A DNA stretch of 64,000 nt from VFMC01 sp040380855 (GCA_040380855.1 JBEIIG010000009.1:1-64000), one strand, 5' to 3'. Counted from the first letter of the stretch, positions 1 to 8,772 are shown. The notes: generated by a model not told the origin, from the letters alone. Numbers and translations are program-made.

Positions 1-1155
1 GACCACGAAGGGCGGTGCCACCATCACGGCCTCGGCCACCGGCCCCGAACCCGCCGGATAGACCCACAGCCCGCGTTCGAGCGCGGCGGCCACCACAGCG
101 TCGCGGCTCACGTCGATCTCGATGCCGTAGAACAGGCCGCGACCGCGCACCTCGACCACGGCGGAGTGGTCGTCGAACGCCGCATGCAACCGCGCCCCGA
201 GCACCTCACCCATCACCCGCGACCGCTCGACGAGCTGTTCGCGCTGGAGGATCTCGAGCACCTTCGACGCCGCGGCGCACGAGCCGTCGTTGCCGGTGAA
301 GGTGAAGTACATGAAGCCCGAACCGCGCAGGGCCTCGGCCACCCGGCCCCGCGCCGCAACGGCACCCATCGGCACGTAGCCGCCACCGAGGCCCTTGCCA
401 CCCACCACCACATCGGGCTCGAACGGGAAGTGCTGATGGCCCCAGGTGAGCCCGGTGCGGCCGTATCCGGTCATCACCTCGTCGGCGATGAGCACGATGT
501 CGTGCTGGTGGCAGATGTCGGTGACGGTGCGCCAGTACTCGTCGCTCGCTGTGAGGCAGGCGCCCGCGGCGCCCATCATCGGCTCGGCGATGAACCCGGC
601 GATGGTGCCCGGATCTTCCTGCTCGATCACCTTCAGCACCTGTTCGGGATCGTCCCACGGCACATGCGGGAACGGGAGCAGCATCGGCTCGTAGCCCTTC
701 TGGCGCCCGCTGTGGCTGGCCGCCGCCATCGTGCCGAGGGTCATCCCGTGATAGCTCGGGTGGCGGCCGACGATCTTCCACCGATCGGGTCGGCCCATGG
801 CCACCTGGTAGGCGCGAGCCAGACGCAACGCCGAGTCGGTGCTCTCGCTGCCGCCACTGGTGAAGAACACATGGTCGAACCCCTCGGGCAGCCAGTGCTC
901 GACCAGACGGTCGCGCAGGTCGAGCCGCCACGGTGTGGGCCACAGTGGCACCACATAACCACCGCCCGCCATCGCCTCGCGCGCGGCATCGGCCACCTCG
1001 GCCCGGCCCCAGCCGATGTTGCCGACGATGGCACCCGCCGCGCCGTCGAGGATGCGACGGCCGTCGGCGGTGTGCAGCCAACTGCCCGAGCCACCCACGA
1101 TGGTGGGCGACTCGGCGGCACCGGGCAGGAACGAGTAGCGGGCGCTGTCGGTCAT
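1..1155 (-). CDS. Class III PLP-dependent aminotransferase (C-terminus cut off by window edge)
   Basis: This is a fold-type I omega-aminotransferase that moves an amino group between an amine or amino acid and an oxo acid using pyridoxal phosphate. 385 codons are visible. Seen: the GGSES phosphate-binding turn near residues 101-105, the DE pair (D225, E226) that contacts the cofactor pyridine ring, and GGKGLGGGY with the Schiff-base lysine at about K254. About 50-60 C-terminal residues of the usual 430-460 lie outside the window. The ATG at 1155 gives the complete N-terminal region of the family. The substrate cannot be told; adenosylmethionine, GABA, beta-alanine or polyamine transaminases share these motifs. 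It starts 48 bases from the alkB-like gene, which lies on the other side of the short gap on the same strand. Confidence 0.9.
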   Translation of the reverse strand, partial: MTDSARYSFLPGAAESPTIVGGSGSWLHTADGRRILDGAAGAIVGNIGWGRAEVADAAREAMAGGGYVVPLWPTPWRLDLRDRLVEHWLPEGFDHVFFTSGGSESTDSALRLARAYQVAMGRPDRWKIVGRHPSYHGMTLGTMAAASHSGRQKGYEPMLLPFPHVPWDDPEQVLKVIEQEDPGTIAGFIAEPMMGAAGACLTASDEYWRTVTDICHQHDIVLIADEVMTGYGRTGLTWGHQHFPFEPDVVVGGKGLGGGYVPMGAVAARGRVAEALRGSGFMYFTFTGNDGSCAAASKVLEILQREQLVERSRVMGEVLGARLHAAFDDHSAVVEVRGRGLFYGIEIDVSRDAVVAAALERGLWVYPAGSGPVAEAVMVAPPFVV

Positions 1156-1202
1156 ACCCGCCAGTGTTGCACGCTCCTGCTCCTGCGGATCGGGGCGACG
1201 GG

Positions 1203-1898
1203 TCAGGGTGTCGGGTCGGTGGCGCGCCAGGTCGGGGCCAGGTCGTGGCGGAACATGATCGACAGCCGCGGCCCGGTGGGCCCGGTGACCTTGGGGACGC
1301 AGTGCTCCCAGTCGTGCTGGCAGCGACCGCCCATCACCAACAGGTCGCCACGGCCGACATGCCAACCCTGCGACGGGCCACCCCCGCGTCGGCGCACCAG
1401 GAACGCTCGTGGCGCACCCACGCTGACGATGGCCACCACCGGATCCTCGTGCAGGTAGCGCTCGCGATCGCCGTGCCACGCCACCGAGTCGCGCCCGTCG
1501 CGATAGAGGTTGAAGCCGATGGTGTCGAACGGCCGGGTGTAGTGACGGCTCAGCGCCGCCCGTGCCTCGGCCAGCACCGGCAGCGGCTCGGCACCGCCCC
1601 CGGCACCGTCCCCGGCACCGTCGTCGACCTCGGTCCACCACGCGGTGAGGCGCGGCTCGGGCAGCACCCGCTCGTACATGGTGACCTCGCGTTGGCGCCA
1701 CGGCAGGCGGGCCACCAGTTCGCCGAACACCAGGTCGGCGCCCAGCATCCAGCCGGGCAGGAAGTCGATCCACGACTCGTCGTCGAGGTGCACCCGCTCG
1801 ACCCCGAGCAGCTGCGGATCGACGGCCGGGTCGTCGAAGGCGAACAACGAGCCCTGCCAGGCATCGATGGCGGGTGCTGGGGCGGTGCTGAGCGACAT
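1203..1898 (-). CDS. alkB: AlkB-like Fe(II)/2-oxoglutarate dioxygenase
   Basis: A 231-residue cytosolic oxygenase, predicted to remove alkyl lesions (1-methyladenine, 3-methylcytosine) from DNA or RNA by oxidative demethylation. Seen: the iron triad HxD (H142, D144) and H198 in WEHCVPK, and the 2-oxoglutarate-binding RLSIMFR near residues 211-217. The N-terminal half carries the family's substrate-recognition region, with MYERVLPEPRLTAWW resembling the nucleotide-recognition lid. A glycine-rich insert of roughly ten residues near 93-103 looks like a simple-sequence expansion. The reading frame stays open upstream to 2102, but this would overlap the rRNA/tRNA methylase gene on the other strand, so the ATG at 1898 is preferred. 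Confidence 0.88.
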   Translation of the reverse strand: MSLSTAPAPAIDAWQGSLFAFDDPAVDPQLLGVERVHLDDESWIDFLPGWMLGADLVFGELVARLPWRQREVTMYERVLPEPRLTAWWTEVDDGAGDGAGGGAEPLPVLAEARAALSRHYTRPFDTIGFNLYRDGRDSVAWHGDRERYLHEDPVVAIVSVGAPRAFLVRRRGGGPSQGWHVGRGDLLVMGGRCQHDWEHCVPKVTGPTGPRLSIMFRHDLAPTWRATDPTP

Positions 1899-1969
1899 CG
1901 CCCCAGCCTCGCGCGACGAACGTGTGTTCGCAAGGGGTGATCGATCGGTGGGCCTGGCAGACTCGCCCG

Positions 1970-2761
1970 GTGCGCGAAGCCGCGGTGATCGCCGACCCGA
2001 CCGACCCGCGGGTCGATGCCTATCGCACGATGCGCGCCCGCGAGAGCACCGAGGTGATGTGGGCCGAGGGTCCGACGGTGGTGGAACGCCTCCTCGCCAC
2101 ACCGCTGGCGGTGCGTTCGCTGTTGCTCACCCCTGCTGCCCATGCCCGCCTGCTCGACCGGTGCGGCCCACTGCTCGCCGCGAAGGGTGCCGACATCTGG
2201 GTGGCCGAGCAGTCGGTGGTGAACGCGATCGTGGGCTTCGACCTGCACCGTGGCGCGATCGCCGTGGCCGAGCGGCCCACGTTCGGCACCCTCGACACGG
2301 TGATCACCGGTGCTCGACGGCTGGTGGTGCTCGAAGGGGTGAACGATCACGAGAACATCGGTGCCATCGCCCGCAGCGCCCGTGCCCTCGGAGCCGATGG
2401 CATGCTGCTCGACCCCACCTGCACCGACCCCTTCTACCGGCGCAGTGTGCGCGTGTCGATGGGCGAGGTACTGCACCTGCCCATCGCCCGCGCCCCGCTC
2501 GACGACATCGCCACGGCGCTCGACGCCGCAGATGTGGCGGTGTGGGCGCTCACCCCGCGCGCCGACGCCGCCGACATCACCGCACTCGTGCCACCCGCCC
2601 GGCTCGCGCTGCTGCTCGGCGCGGAAGGCCCCGGCCTGTCCGATGCTGCGCTGGCCCGACACACCGCCGTGCGCATCCCCATCCGCGCCGAGGTCGACTC
2701 GCTCAACGTCGGCCACGCAGTCGCCGCAGCACTCGCCGTCGTGGCAACATCGGCGCCATGA
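1970..2761 (+). CDS. SpoU/TrmH family RNA 2'-O-methyltransferase
   Basis: A SPOUT-class enzyme (263 residues) that methylates ribose 2'-OH groups in rRNA or tRNA with S-adenosylmethionine. All three signature motifs are present: motif 1 around NDHENIGAIARSA, motif 2 LLLGAEGPGLS, and motif 3 PIRAEVDSLNVGHA near the C-terminus. They form the knotted SAM site. An N-terminal substrate-binding domain of about 100 residues precedes them, as in RlmB/TsnR-like members. I chose the GTG at 1970 because a CAGACT hexamer lies 6 nt before it (leaderless-type -10) and the homologous region begins there. The frame is open upstream to 1922. Its stop overlaps the start of the next gene (ATGA), so the two are probably co-transcribed. 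The exact target nucleotide is unknown. Confidence 0.88.
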   Translation: MREAAVIADPTDPRVDAYRTMRARESTEVMWAEGPTVVERLLATPLAVRSLLLTPAAHARLLDRCGPLLAAKGADIWVAEQSVVNAIVGFDLHRGAIAVAERPTFGTLDTVITGARRLVVLEGVNDHENIGAIARSARALGADGMLLDPTCTDPFYRRSVRVSMGEVLHLPIARAPLDDIATALDAADVAVWALTPRADAADITALVPPARLALLLGAEGPGLSDAALARHTAVRIPIRAEVDSLNVGHAVAAALAVVATSAP

Positions 2762-3627
2762 CCACTCCCCAGATCGAACGGATCGGTGTCGTCGGCTGCG
2801 GCCTGATGGGCAGCGGTATCGCCGAGGTGTGCGCCCGCGCCGGGCTCGACGTGATCGTGCGCGAGGTGAATGCCGGCGCCGCCGAGGCCGGCCAGCAGCG
2901 CATCACCGCATCACTCGACCGCGGTGCTCGCTCGGGCAAGCTCACCGAGGCCGAGCGCGACGCCGCACTCGCGCACCTCACGTTCACCACCGATCTCGCC
3001 GACATGGCCGACCGCCAACTGGTGATCGAAGCAGTGGTGGAGGACGAAGCCTTGAAGACCGAGGTGTTCCGTGTGCTCGACCGGGTGGTCACCGACCCCG
3101 CCGCCATCCTCGCCTCCAACACCAGCTCCATCCCGGTGATGAAGCTGGGCATCGCCACCCAACGCCCCGAGCAGGTGCTCGGTATCCACTTCTTCAACCC
3201 GGTGCCGGTGCTGAAGCTCGTCGAGCTGGTCACCAGCCTGCTCACCTCGGCCGACACCGCCACCCGCGCCGACGCGTTCGCCGCCGAGGTGCTGCACAAG
3301 AAGGTGATCCGCAGCCAGGACCGGGCCGGCTTCATCGTGAACGCGCTGTTGATCCCCTACATCCTCTCCGCCATCCGGATGATGGAGTCGGGCTTCGCCA
3401 CCGCTGCCGACATCGACACCGGCATGGTGGAGGGCTGCAACCACCCGATGGGCCCCCTGCGGCTGGCCGACCTGATCGGCCTCGACACCACGCTTGCGGT
3501 TGCCGACAGCCTGTACGCCGAGTTCAAAGAACCGCTCTACGCCTCGCCGCCGCTGCTGTCGCGCATGGTCGAGGCAGGTCTGCTCGGCCGCAAGGCCGGC
3601 CGCGGCTTCTACGACTACCACCGCTAG
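2758..3627 (+). CDS. 3-hydroxyacyl-CoA (3-hydroxybutyryl-CoA) dehydrogenase
   Basis: This 289-residue NAD(P)-dependent enzyme interconverts 3-hydroxyacyl-CoA and 3-oxoacyl-CoA, in butyrate/PHB-type metabolism or beta-oxidation. Seen: the Rossmann dinucleotide motif GVVGCGLMGSG at residues 9-19, the family signature HFFNPVPVLKLVELV with the catalytic histidine, and the C-terminal dimerisation domain with GFIVNALLIPY. The length is normal for the short PaaH/Hbd type without a hydratase fusion. The ATG overlaps the upstream stop by 4 bases. A CAACAT hexamer 7 nt upstream could also give an independent leaderless transcript. A small membrane-protein gene follows after 10 bases. Confidence 0.93.
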   Translation: MTTPQIERIGVVGCGLMGSGIAEVCARAGLDVIVREVNAGAAEAGQQRITASLDRGARSGKLTEAERDAALAHLTFTTDLADMADRQLVIEAVVEDEALKTEVFRVLDRVVTDPAAILASNTSSIPVMKLGIATQRPEQVLGIHFFNPVPVLKLVELVTSLLTSADTATRADAFAAEVLHKKVIRSQDRAGFIVNALLIPYILSAIRMMESGFATAADIDTGMVEGCNHPMGPLRLADLIGLDTTLAVADSLYAEFKEPLYASPPLLSRMVEAGLLGRKAGRGFYDYHR

Positions 3628-3637
3628 GGAGCCTGCC

Positions 3638-4105
3638 ATGAAGACCGTGTTGGAACGCTTCCGCTTCCTGGCGATCATCGCCGTCATCGGCCTCGCCGTC
3701 ACCACGGCCGCCACCTTCGGCTGGTCGATCGCCAAGTCGGTGAAGCTCGTGGCCGATCTGCTGAGCGGCGAATGGCGCAACGAACTGATGGTGGTGAAGG
3801 TGCTGCAGGTGATCGACACCTACCTGCTCGCCGTGGTGCAGCTGATCACCGCCATCGGCCTGTACGAGCTGTTCATCGGCCAGCTCGACACCCCCGAATG
3901 GCTCGAGGTGCACTCGCTCGACGACCTGAAGAAGCCGATCGTCGACATGCTCGTCGTGTACGTGGGGGTGAAGGGTGTCGAAGCGCTGGTGAAGGCCGAG
4001 CGCCCGATGGACGCACTGCTGTCGGCAGGTGCGGTCGGCATCATCGTGCTGTCGCTCACTGCGTTCCGATTGGCGAAGACGGCAGGCAAGGCCAAGGCCG
4101 ACTGA
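3638..4105 (+). CDS. YqhA-like (UPF0114) integral membrane protein
   Basis: A 155-residue membrane protein with hydrophobic segments at about residues 8-30, 55-80, 100-115 and 125-145. The central YELFIGQLD followed by a short acidic stretch and LDDLKKP matches my memory of the UPF0114/YqhA family, whose role is unknown. The ATG at 3638 lies 10 bases after the dehydrogenase stop, so the two are likely one transcript. It converges with the arylsulfatase gene, leaving 13 bases between the two stops and no clear terminator. Confidence 0.75.
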   Translation: MKTVLERFRFLAIIAVIGLAVTTAATFGWSIAKSVKLVADLLSGEWRNELMVVKVLQVIDTYLLAVVQLITAIGLYELFIGQLDTPEWLEVHSLDDLKKPIVDMLVVYVGVKGVEALVKAERPMDALLSAGAVGIIVLSLTAFRLAKTAGKAKAD

Positions 4106-4118
4106 GCCGCTAGCCGCG

Positions 4119-6455
4119 TCAGTGCGCGGCCAACCCTGCCGCCAGCGCACCTGCGGCGATGCGCTCGGCGATGTGCGGAGGAGGTTCGCTGAGTCGTTCG
4201 AGCGTGACGCCATGGATGAGCGCGGTGCACGCGAAGCCGTGCGGGTAGGGCCCCACCGGGGCACCGGTGTCGATCCCGACGTCGAACGTCTCGCCGCTCA
4301 TCGAGAACACCAGCGGCACGGTGCGTTCGATGCGGGCGTGTGCCACGTCGACGTCGTCGACCCGCAGCACCGCATCGCCACCCCCGCCGAACCCACCGTC
4401 GTAGGCGAACTCGACCACGACGCTGTGTCGGCCCTCACCCAACGCTGCCGGGGCTTCGGCACGGAAGTGGTCGTGGCCCATCCAGTTGTAGTGGAACACC
4501 GGTCGGCCGTCGTCGGCGAGGTACAGGCTCCAGCCCGCCATGTTGCCGCCCTGGCACGCGACCACACCGTGTGCACCGTCGGCGCCCACCTCCACGGCGG
4601 CGCTGATGCGGAACGAGCAGTTCTTCAGGTTCACCACCGACGGCTCGGGCAGGCGCACATGGTGCTCGGTGTAGGTCATGCGCGTACGGCCGCCCAGGCT
4701 GGTGGGCACGGCGTGGTCGCCGAAGCGGGGCGCGCCCGGATCGCGCATCGGATAGACGCCGTTGCGTTCGGCCTCGGTGTGGAACAGCGCCTGCAGTTCG
4801 GCCAACTTCTCGGGGAACCGCGCGGCCACGTCGACGCCCTGCGAGAAGTCGCCACGCACGTCGTACAGCTCCCACCGCTCCTGCGGGCCGTCGAACGGCA
4901 GCGAGGCGAAGCGCACCCATGGCGGCCGCCCGTGGTAGCACGAGGCGATCCACCCGTCGTGGTACACGGCCCGGTTGCCGAGCAGTTCGAAGTACTGCGT
5001 GGTGCGTCGGCTGGGTGCCTCGGGCTCGTCGAACGTGTACAGCATCGACACGCCCTCCACCGGCATCTGCTCGATGCCGTTCACCACCGCGGGCGCCGCT
5101 ACGCCGGCAGCAGCGAGGATGGTGGGGGCGATGTCGACCACGTGGTGGAACTGCTGACGCAACCCGCCCCGGTCGGCGATGCGGGCGGGCCACGACACGG
5201 CCATCGCGTTGCGTGTACCGCCGAAGTGCGACGCCACCTGCTTCATCCACTGGAACGGTGCGTCGAGCGCCCACGCCCACGCCGCGTTGTAGTGGTTCTC
5301 GCAGCGCGCCGACCCGAAGTCGTCGATGTGCTCGAGCAGCCACTCGGGGTCTTCGGGGATGCCGTTCTGGAAACTGGGCGCGCTCCACGCCCCGTGCAAC
5401 GTGCCCTCGGCCGAGGCCCCGTTGTCGCCGGTGATGTAGATCACCAGCGTGTCGTCGGCGAGGCCCATCTCGTCGAGTGCGTCGAGCACGCGGCCCACCT
5501 GCGCGTCGGTGTGCGCCATGAACCCGGCGAAGGTCTCCATCAACCGGCGGGCCACCGGCTTGTACCGGTCGGGGTAGTCGTCCCACGCCGGGATCTCGTC
5601 GGGTCGGGGCGTCAGCACCGTGTCGGTGGGGATGACGCCGAGTTCGATCTGACGGGCGTGGATGCGTTCGCGCAGCACGTCCCACCCGTCGTCGAACTGC
5701 CCGGCGAAGCGGTCGATCCACTCGCGCCACACATGGTGCGGGCAGTGCATCGCGCCGGCGGCGAGGTAGGCGAAGAACGGCTTGTCGGGGTTGGCGCCAC
5801 GCTGGCGGCGCATCCACGTGATGGTCTGCTCGGCGAGGTCTTCGGTGAGGTGGTAGTCGTCGCGGCCCACGTACGGCATCACCGGTGTGGTCTGGTCGTA
5901 CAGCGGCGGTTCCCACTGCGACGCCTCGGCGCTCATGAACCCGTAGAACCGCTCGAAGCCCATCCCGGTGGGCCACCGGTCGAACGGACCGGCAGGGCTC
6001 TGCTCCCAGGTGGGGGTGAGGTGCCACTTGCCGAAGCAGCCGGTGGCATAGCCGGCGTGGCGCAGCACCTCGGCCACCGTTGCGGCCTCACGCGGGATGA
6101 CGCTGTCGTAGCCCGGGAACGTGGTGGCTGCCTCGGGGATACCGCCCATGTGCACCGTGTGGTGGTTGCGGCCGGTCAACAGCGCGGCCCGGGTGGGCGA
6201 GCACAACGCCGTCGTGTGGAACTGGTTGAAACGCAGGCCGGCCGCAGCCACCCGGTCGAGCGCAGGCGTGGGCACGGGGCCACCGAAGGTGGAACACGTG
6301 CCGAAGCCCACGTCGTCGAGCAGCACCACCAGCACGTTGGGCGCACCCTCCGGCGCCCGTTGCGGCACGAGCGGACTGGGCACGGCGTCGCCCACCAACC
6401 GGGTGATCGTGCCGGCGAACGGAGCCGACGGTGCCGGGATGCGCGGCGCGGTCAC
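4119..6455 (-). CDS. Arylsulfatase (formylglycine-dependent, type I sulfatase)
   Basis: A 778-residue sulfatase that hydrolyses sulfate esters. Seen: LLDDVGFG (D47, D48, calcium ligands) and C85-S-P-T-R, the core motif in which the cysteine is converted to formylglycine, followed by LLTGR. GKWHL supplies further active-site residues. After the roughly 560-residue catalytic domain there is a C-terminal beta-rich domain of about 150 residues, as in other long arylsulfatases. No clear signal peptide is seen, so export is uncertain. The GTG at 6455 overlaps the stop of the alkylsulfatase gene by 4 bases (GTGA), so the two form a sulfate-ester operon. No formylglycine-generating enzyme is encoded in this window, so maturation must rely on one elsewhere. 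Confidence 0.92.
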   Translation of the reverse strand: MTAPRIPAPSAPFAGTITRLVGDAVPSPLVPQRAPEGAPNVLVVLLDDVGFGTCSTFGGPVPTPALDRVAAAGLRFNQFHTTALCSPTRAALLTGRNHHTVHMGGIPEAATTFPGYDSVIPREAATVAEVLRHAGYATGCFGKWHLTPTWEQSPAGPFDRWPTGMGFERFYGFMSAEASQWEPPLYDQTTPVMPYVGRDDYHLTEDLAEQTITWMRRQRGANPDKPFFAYLAAGAMHCPHHVWREWIDRFAGQFDDGWDVLRERIHARQIELGVIPTDTVLTPRPDEIPAWDDYPDRYKPVARRLMETFAGFMAHTDAQVGRVLDALDEMGLADDTLVIYITGDNGASAEGTLHGAWSAPSFQNGIPEDPEWLLEHIDDFGSARCENHYNAAWAWALDAPFQWMKQVASHFGGTRNAMAVSWPARIADRGGLRQQFHHVVDIAPTILAAAGVAAPAVVNGIEQMPVEGVSMLYTFDEPEAPSRRTTQYFELLGNRAVYHDGWIASCYHGRPPWVRFASLPFDGPQERWELYDVRGDFSQGVDVAARFPEKLAELQALFHTEAERNGVYPMRDPGAPRFGDHAVPTSLGGRTRMTYTEHHVRLPEPSVVNLKNCSFRISAAVEVGADGAHGVVACQGGNMAGWSLYLADDGRPVFHYNWMGHDHFRAEAPAALGEGRHSVVVEFAYDGGFGGGGDAVLRVDDVDVAHARIERTVPLVFSMSGETFDVGIDTGAPVGPYPHGFACTALIHGVTLERLSEPPPHIAERIAAGALAAGLAAH

Positions 6456-8155
6456 TGCTCGAACCCGGTCACCTCGAAGCAGGCGATGGCTCGGTCGGCG
6501 CCGGCTGCGTCGCCCTCCACCGTCACCGTGCCCGCCCAACGCGCATCGCTCCAGCGCACACGACCCGTGAGCAGGCCCACCAGCGTGCCCCGATCGAGCG
6601 TCGCCGTCGACTGCGCGCCCGTGCCGTCGGTGGGCACCGCCACCCCGTTGCGCACGTGCAGGCCCACCGCGGGTTCACCTTCCACCATGAACGCAACGTG
6701 ATGGTCGATGCCGTCGGCCCGGTCGGGGTCGAGCAGCACGTGCAACGTGTGCACCATCGTCGCGGCCGAGGCTCCGTCGAGCTGACGCGACGTGAAGCGG
6801 TGCACACGGAACCGGTCCATCGGCGCCGAACCGTCGAGATCGCGTGCGTGGGCCAGGCACCAGTTGCGGATGTTGGCCGCCGAGGTGCGCTCGGCAACCG
6901 TACGCAAGGCCGTGGCCAGCAGCACCCGGTCGTCGGCCTCGGCACCCTCGGAGCGCACCAGCCAGGTGGCGAGTTCGATCGCCCAGCGCACGTCGTCGGC
7001 CGCCAGCGCTGCCCGCGCCTGCTCGCGCACCGTGCCCCGGCCACCGAACCCGGCGATCAGGCGACCGAAGCGCTCGGTGGGCTCCACCGGGAACAGCCGG
7101 GTCTCGTCGCCGTCGAACCAGCCGCGCAGACCGTTGTGGATCTGGCGTACGTGGTGCTCGCCCACGCCGTAGCGCTCGCTGGTGAGGAAGTCGTCGTCGT
7201 ACAGCGCGGGCAGGCGCACCCGGCTGGCCAGTTCGTCGGTGGTCCAGCCCTTGTTGATGCCGCGCACCGTCTGGTCCCACAGGAACTGGATCGAGTCGCG
7301 GTAGCGCAACGTGCGGCGGGCGATGTCGGCCGCACCGCTCATCGGCGGGCCGTGGGTGGCCACGAGGTGCTCGGCGCCCAGCGCCCGTACGTGGTCGATA
7401 CCGGTGAGCAACACCCGCGGGTCGCGGTACTCGTCGCCCCGGATGGCGAAGATGTTGAACAGCGTGGGCCACACGATGTTGTGGACACATGTGGCGAGTT
7501 CGGGGAACCACAGCGTCACCGAGTCGTCGGCATCGGACGGGGCTGGGGTGATGTCGACCCGCAGGCCGCCGATGGTGAGCGTGGTGGCCGGGCCGAACGT
7601 GACGGTGGGGGGCACGAACCCCGACGTGAACGGTGCGTGGGCCGGGTTGCGGTAGAACAGCCCGAGGCCCACGTGCAGCAGCGCATCGGGGCCCTCGTCG
7701 GGCAGGGTGATGCCGAACTGCTCGACCAGCCCGCGCGAGTACACCGGGGCGATCTCACCGCTGGTGCGGCTCTTGTTCGCGGTCACGCGCTCGTGCGCAT
7801 AGATGGGCATCGGCGACGCATTGCCCGCCTCGGCGAGCACCGCCTTGGTGCCCTCCACGTAGTGGAAGTGGGTGTAGATCACCGCCACCACGGGGCGTTG
7901 TGTGTGCTGGCGCAGTTCGGCCAGCGCAGCCTCCATCTCCTGCACCGACTCGCCGGTGTCGATGGCGATGATGCCGTCGGGTGCCTCGATGAACGTCTGG
8001 TTCGAGAGACCGTTGCCCACCAGTGTCCACACCCCGGGCCGCACCGCATACCACCGGCGCTCGATCACCTCCAGGTGGGCCAGATGGTCGCGGTGTACGC
8101 GCTGCCCCTGCGGACCGTCGACCGTTGCGCCGGCGTCGTGTTCGAAACTCCGCAT
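6452..8155 (-). CDS. Alkyl-sulfatase-like metallo-beta-lactamase-fold protein with an altered metal site
   Basis: 567 residues with the architecture of SdsA1/BDS1 alkylsulfatases: an N-terminal MBL-fold hydrolase (about 1-340), an alkylsulfatase dimerisation domain (about 350-480) and a C-terminal SCP2-like domain (about 490-567). Family members cleave alkyl sulfates such as SDS. The signature metal motif THxHxDH reads THFHYVEG here (H96, H98, V100, E101), so an aspartate and a histidine ligand are replaced. The second-metal AEN motif is replaced by HNI, while the later HGPP histidine is kept. A GGGGG Shine-Dalgarno-like run lies about 6-11 nt before the ATG at 8155. A further -10-like TACCCT lies about 35 nt upstream. 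Co-transcription with the arylsulfatase suggests sulfate-ester scavenging. The activity could be changed or lost. Confidence 0.8.
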   Translation of the reverse strand: MRSFEHDAGATVDGPQGQRVHRDHLAHLEVIERRWYAVRPGVWTLVGNGLSNQTFIEAPDGIIAIDTGESVQEMEAALAELRQHTQRPVVAVIYTHFHYVEGTKAVLAEAGNASPMPIYAHERVTANKSRTSGEIAPVYSRGLVEQFGITLPDEGPDALLHVGLGLFYRNPAHAPFTSGFVPPTVTFGPATTLTIGGLRVDITPAPSDADDSVTLWFPELATCVHNIVWPTLFNIFAIRGDEYRDPRVLLTGIDHVRALGAEHLVATHGPPMSGAADIARRTLRYRDSIQFLWDQTVRGINKGWTTDELASRVRLPALYDDDFLTSERYGVGEHHVRQIHNGLRGWFDGDETRLFPVEPTERFGRLIAGFGGRGTVREQARAALAADDVRWAIELATWLVRSEGAEADDRVLLATALRTVAERTSAANIRNWCLAHARDLDGSAPMDRFRVHRFTSRQLDGASAATMVHTLHVLLDPDRADGIDHHVAFMVEGEPAVGLHVRNGVAVPTDGTGAQSTATLDRGTLVGLLTGRVRWSDARWAGTVTVEGDAAGADRAIACFEVTGFEQ

Positions 8156-8317
8156 CGTGCACCCCCACGGCCGATCACAAACCTCTGGCGAGGGTAGCCG
8201 TCGGGTGAGGACGTTCAGCGCTCTCGGCGGGACCTCTGTCCGTGGTCGGTCATCGGGACCGGAACGACACTCGGGCCAGACGCACGCAGCCGGCAGCAAC
8301 GAAGGAGATGACGTCAC

Positions 8318-8461
8318 ATGGCAATCATCCTGTGGGTTCTCGCAGTGATCCTGGTGGTCTCGGGCATCGTGGCCATCCTCCGCAAGCAGTACCTGTGGGG
8401 TGTCGTGCTGATCATCGTCGGGCTGCTGGTCGGCCCTGGCGGCGTCAGCGTCTTCACCTGA
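8318..8461 (+). CDS. Small GPGG-motif membrane protein
   Basis: A 47-residue protein: two hydrophobic segments (about 2-20 and 27-39) joined by RKQYLWG and ending in GPGGVSVFT. Short actinobacterial proteins with this same C-terminal GPGG signature are known; their role is not. An AGGAG element (GAAGGAGATG) sits about 10 nt before the ATG, which supports translation. It stands alone between the divergent alkylsulfatase gene and the toxin-antitoxin promoter. The 162 bases before it hold only its promoter and that of the leftward alkylsulfatase. Confidence 0.8.
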   Translation: MAIILWVLAVILVVSGIVAILRKQYLWGVVLIIVGLLVGPGGVSVFT

Positions 8462-8501
8462 TCCGCACGGCCGACGCAGAGGGCGGAGAAATCGAAGCGG
8501 C

Positions 8502-8520
8502 CTTGGCAAACTTTGCCAAG
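8502..8520. promoter_or_regulatory. Palindromic operator of the parDE module
   Basis: A perfect 9-bp inverted repeat with one central base, CTTGGCAAA-C-TTTGCCAAG. It contains the -35 hexamer TTGGCA (8503-8508). This is the expected position for autorepression by a ribbon-helix-helix antitoxin. Confidence 0.8.
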
Positions 8521-8531
8521 ACCGCTACCGT
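8503..8531 (+). promoter_or_regulatory. Leaderless promoter of parDE
   Basis: The -35 is TTGGCA (8503-8508), the spacer is exactly 17 bp and the -10 is TACCGT (8526-8531). The -10 ends 7 nt before the antitoxin ATG, so transcription should begin at or next to the start codon. No Shine-Dalgarno sequence is present. Confidence 0.8.
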
Positions 8532-8538
8532 CACTGGC

Positions 8539-8772
8539 ATGAGCACGATGAACGTGTCGCTCCCCGAAGAGCTCAAGGCATTTGTCGATGCGCAGGCCGA
8601 GCGCGGCGGTTACGGGTCGACAAGCGAGTTCGTTCGAGACCTCATCCGTCGCGAGCAGGATCGGCAAGCGCTGCGGTCACTGCTGCTCGAGGGCGCTTCC
8701 TCGCCCGCCGGGCCGATCGCCGACGAGAGCTACTTCTCCGCATTGCGATCGCAAGCACGTTCGACGGACTGA
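8539..8772 (+). CDS. parD: ParD-like ribbon-helix-helix antitoxin
   Basis: A 77-residue antitoxin. The N-terminal ribbon-helix-helix (MNVSLPEELKAFVD...GSTSEFVRDLIRRE, about residues 4-40) binds the operator as a dimer. The acidic and aromatic tail (residues 50-77) is expected to wrap the toxin. The ATG at 8539 fits the leaderless promoter; M4 is an alternative start. The toxin gene begins 5 bases after the stop. A perfect palindrome overlapping the -35 gives a clear autoregulatory circuit. Confidence 0.88.
   Translation: MSTMNVSLPEELKAFVDAQAERGGYGSTSEFVRDLIRREQDRQALRSLLLEGASSPAGPIADESYFSALRSQARSTD

Noticed and set aside
4029..6701. Very long open frame on the + strand (890 codons) opposite the arylsulfatase gene
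   Set aside because: It is antisense to a well-conserved gene and reads as low-complexity H/R/A/G-rich sequence, the usual artefact of high-GC codon bias.
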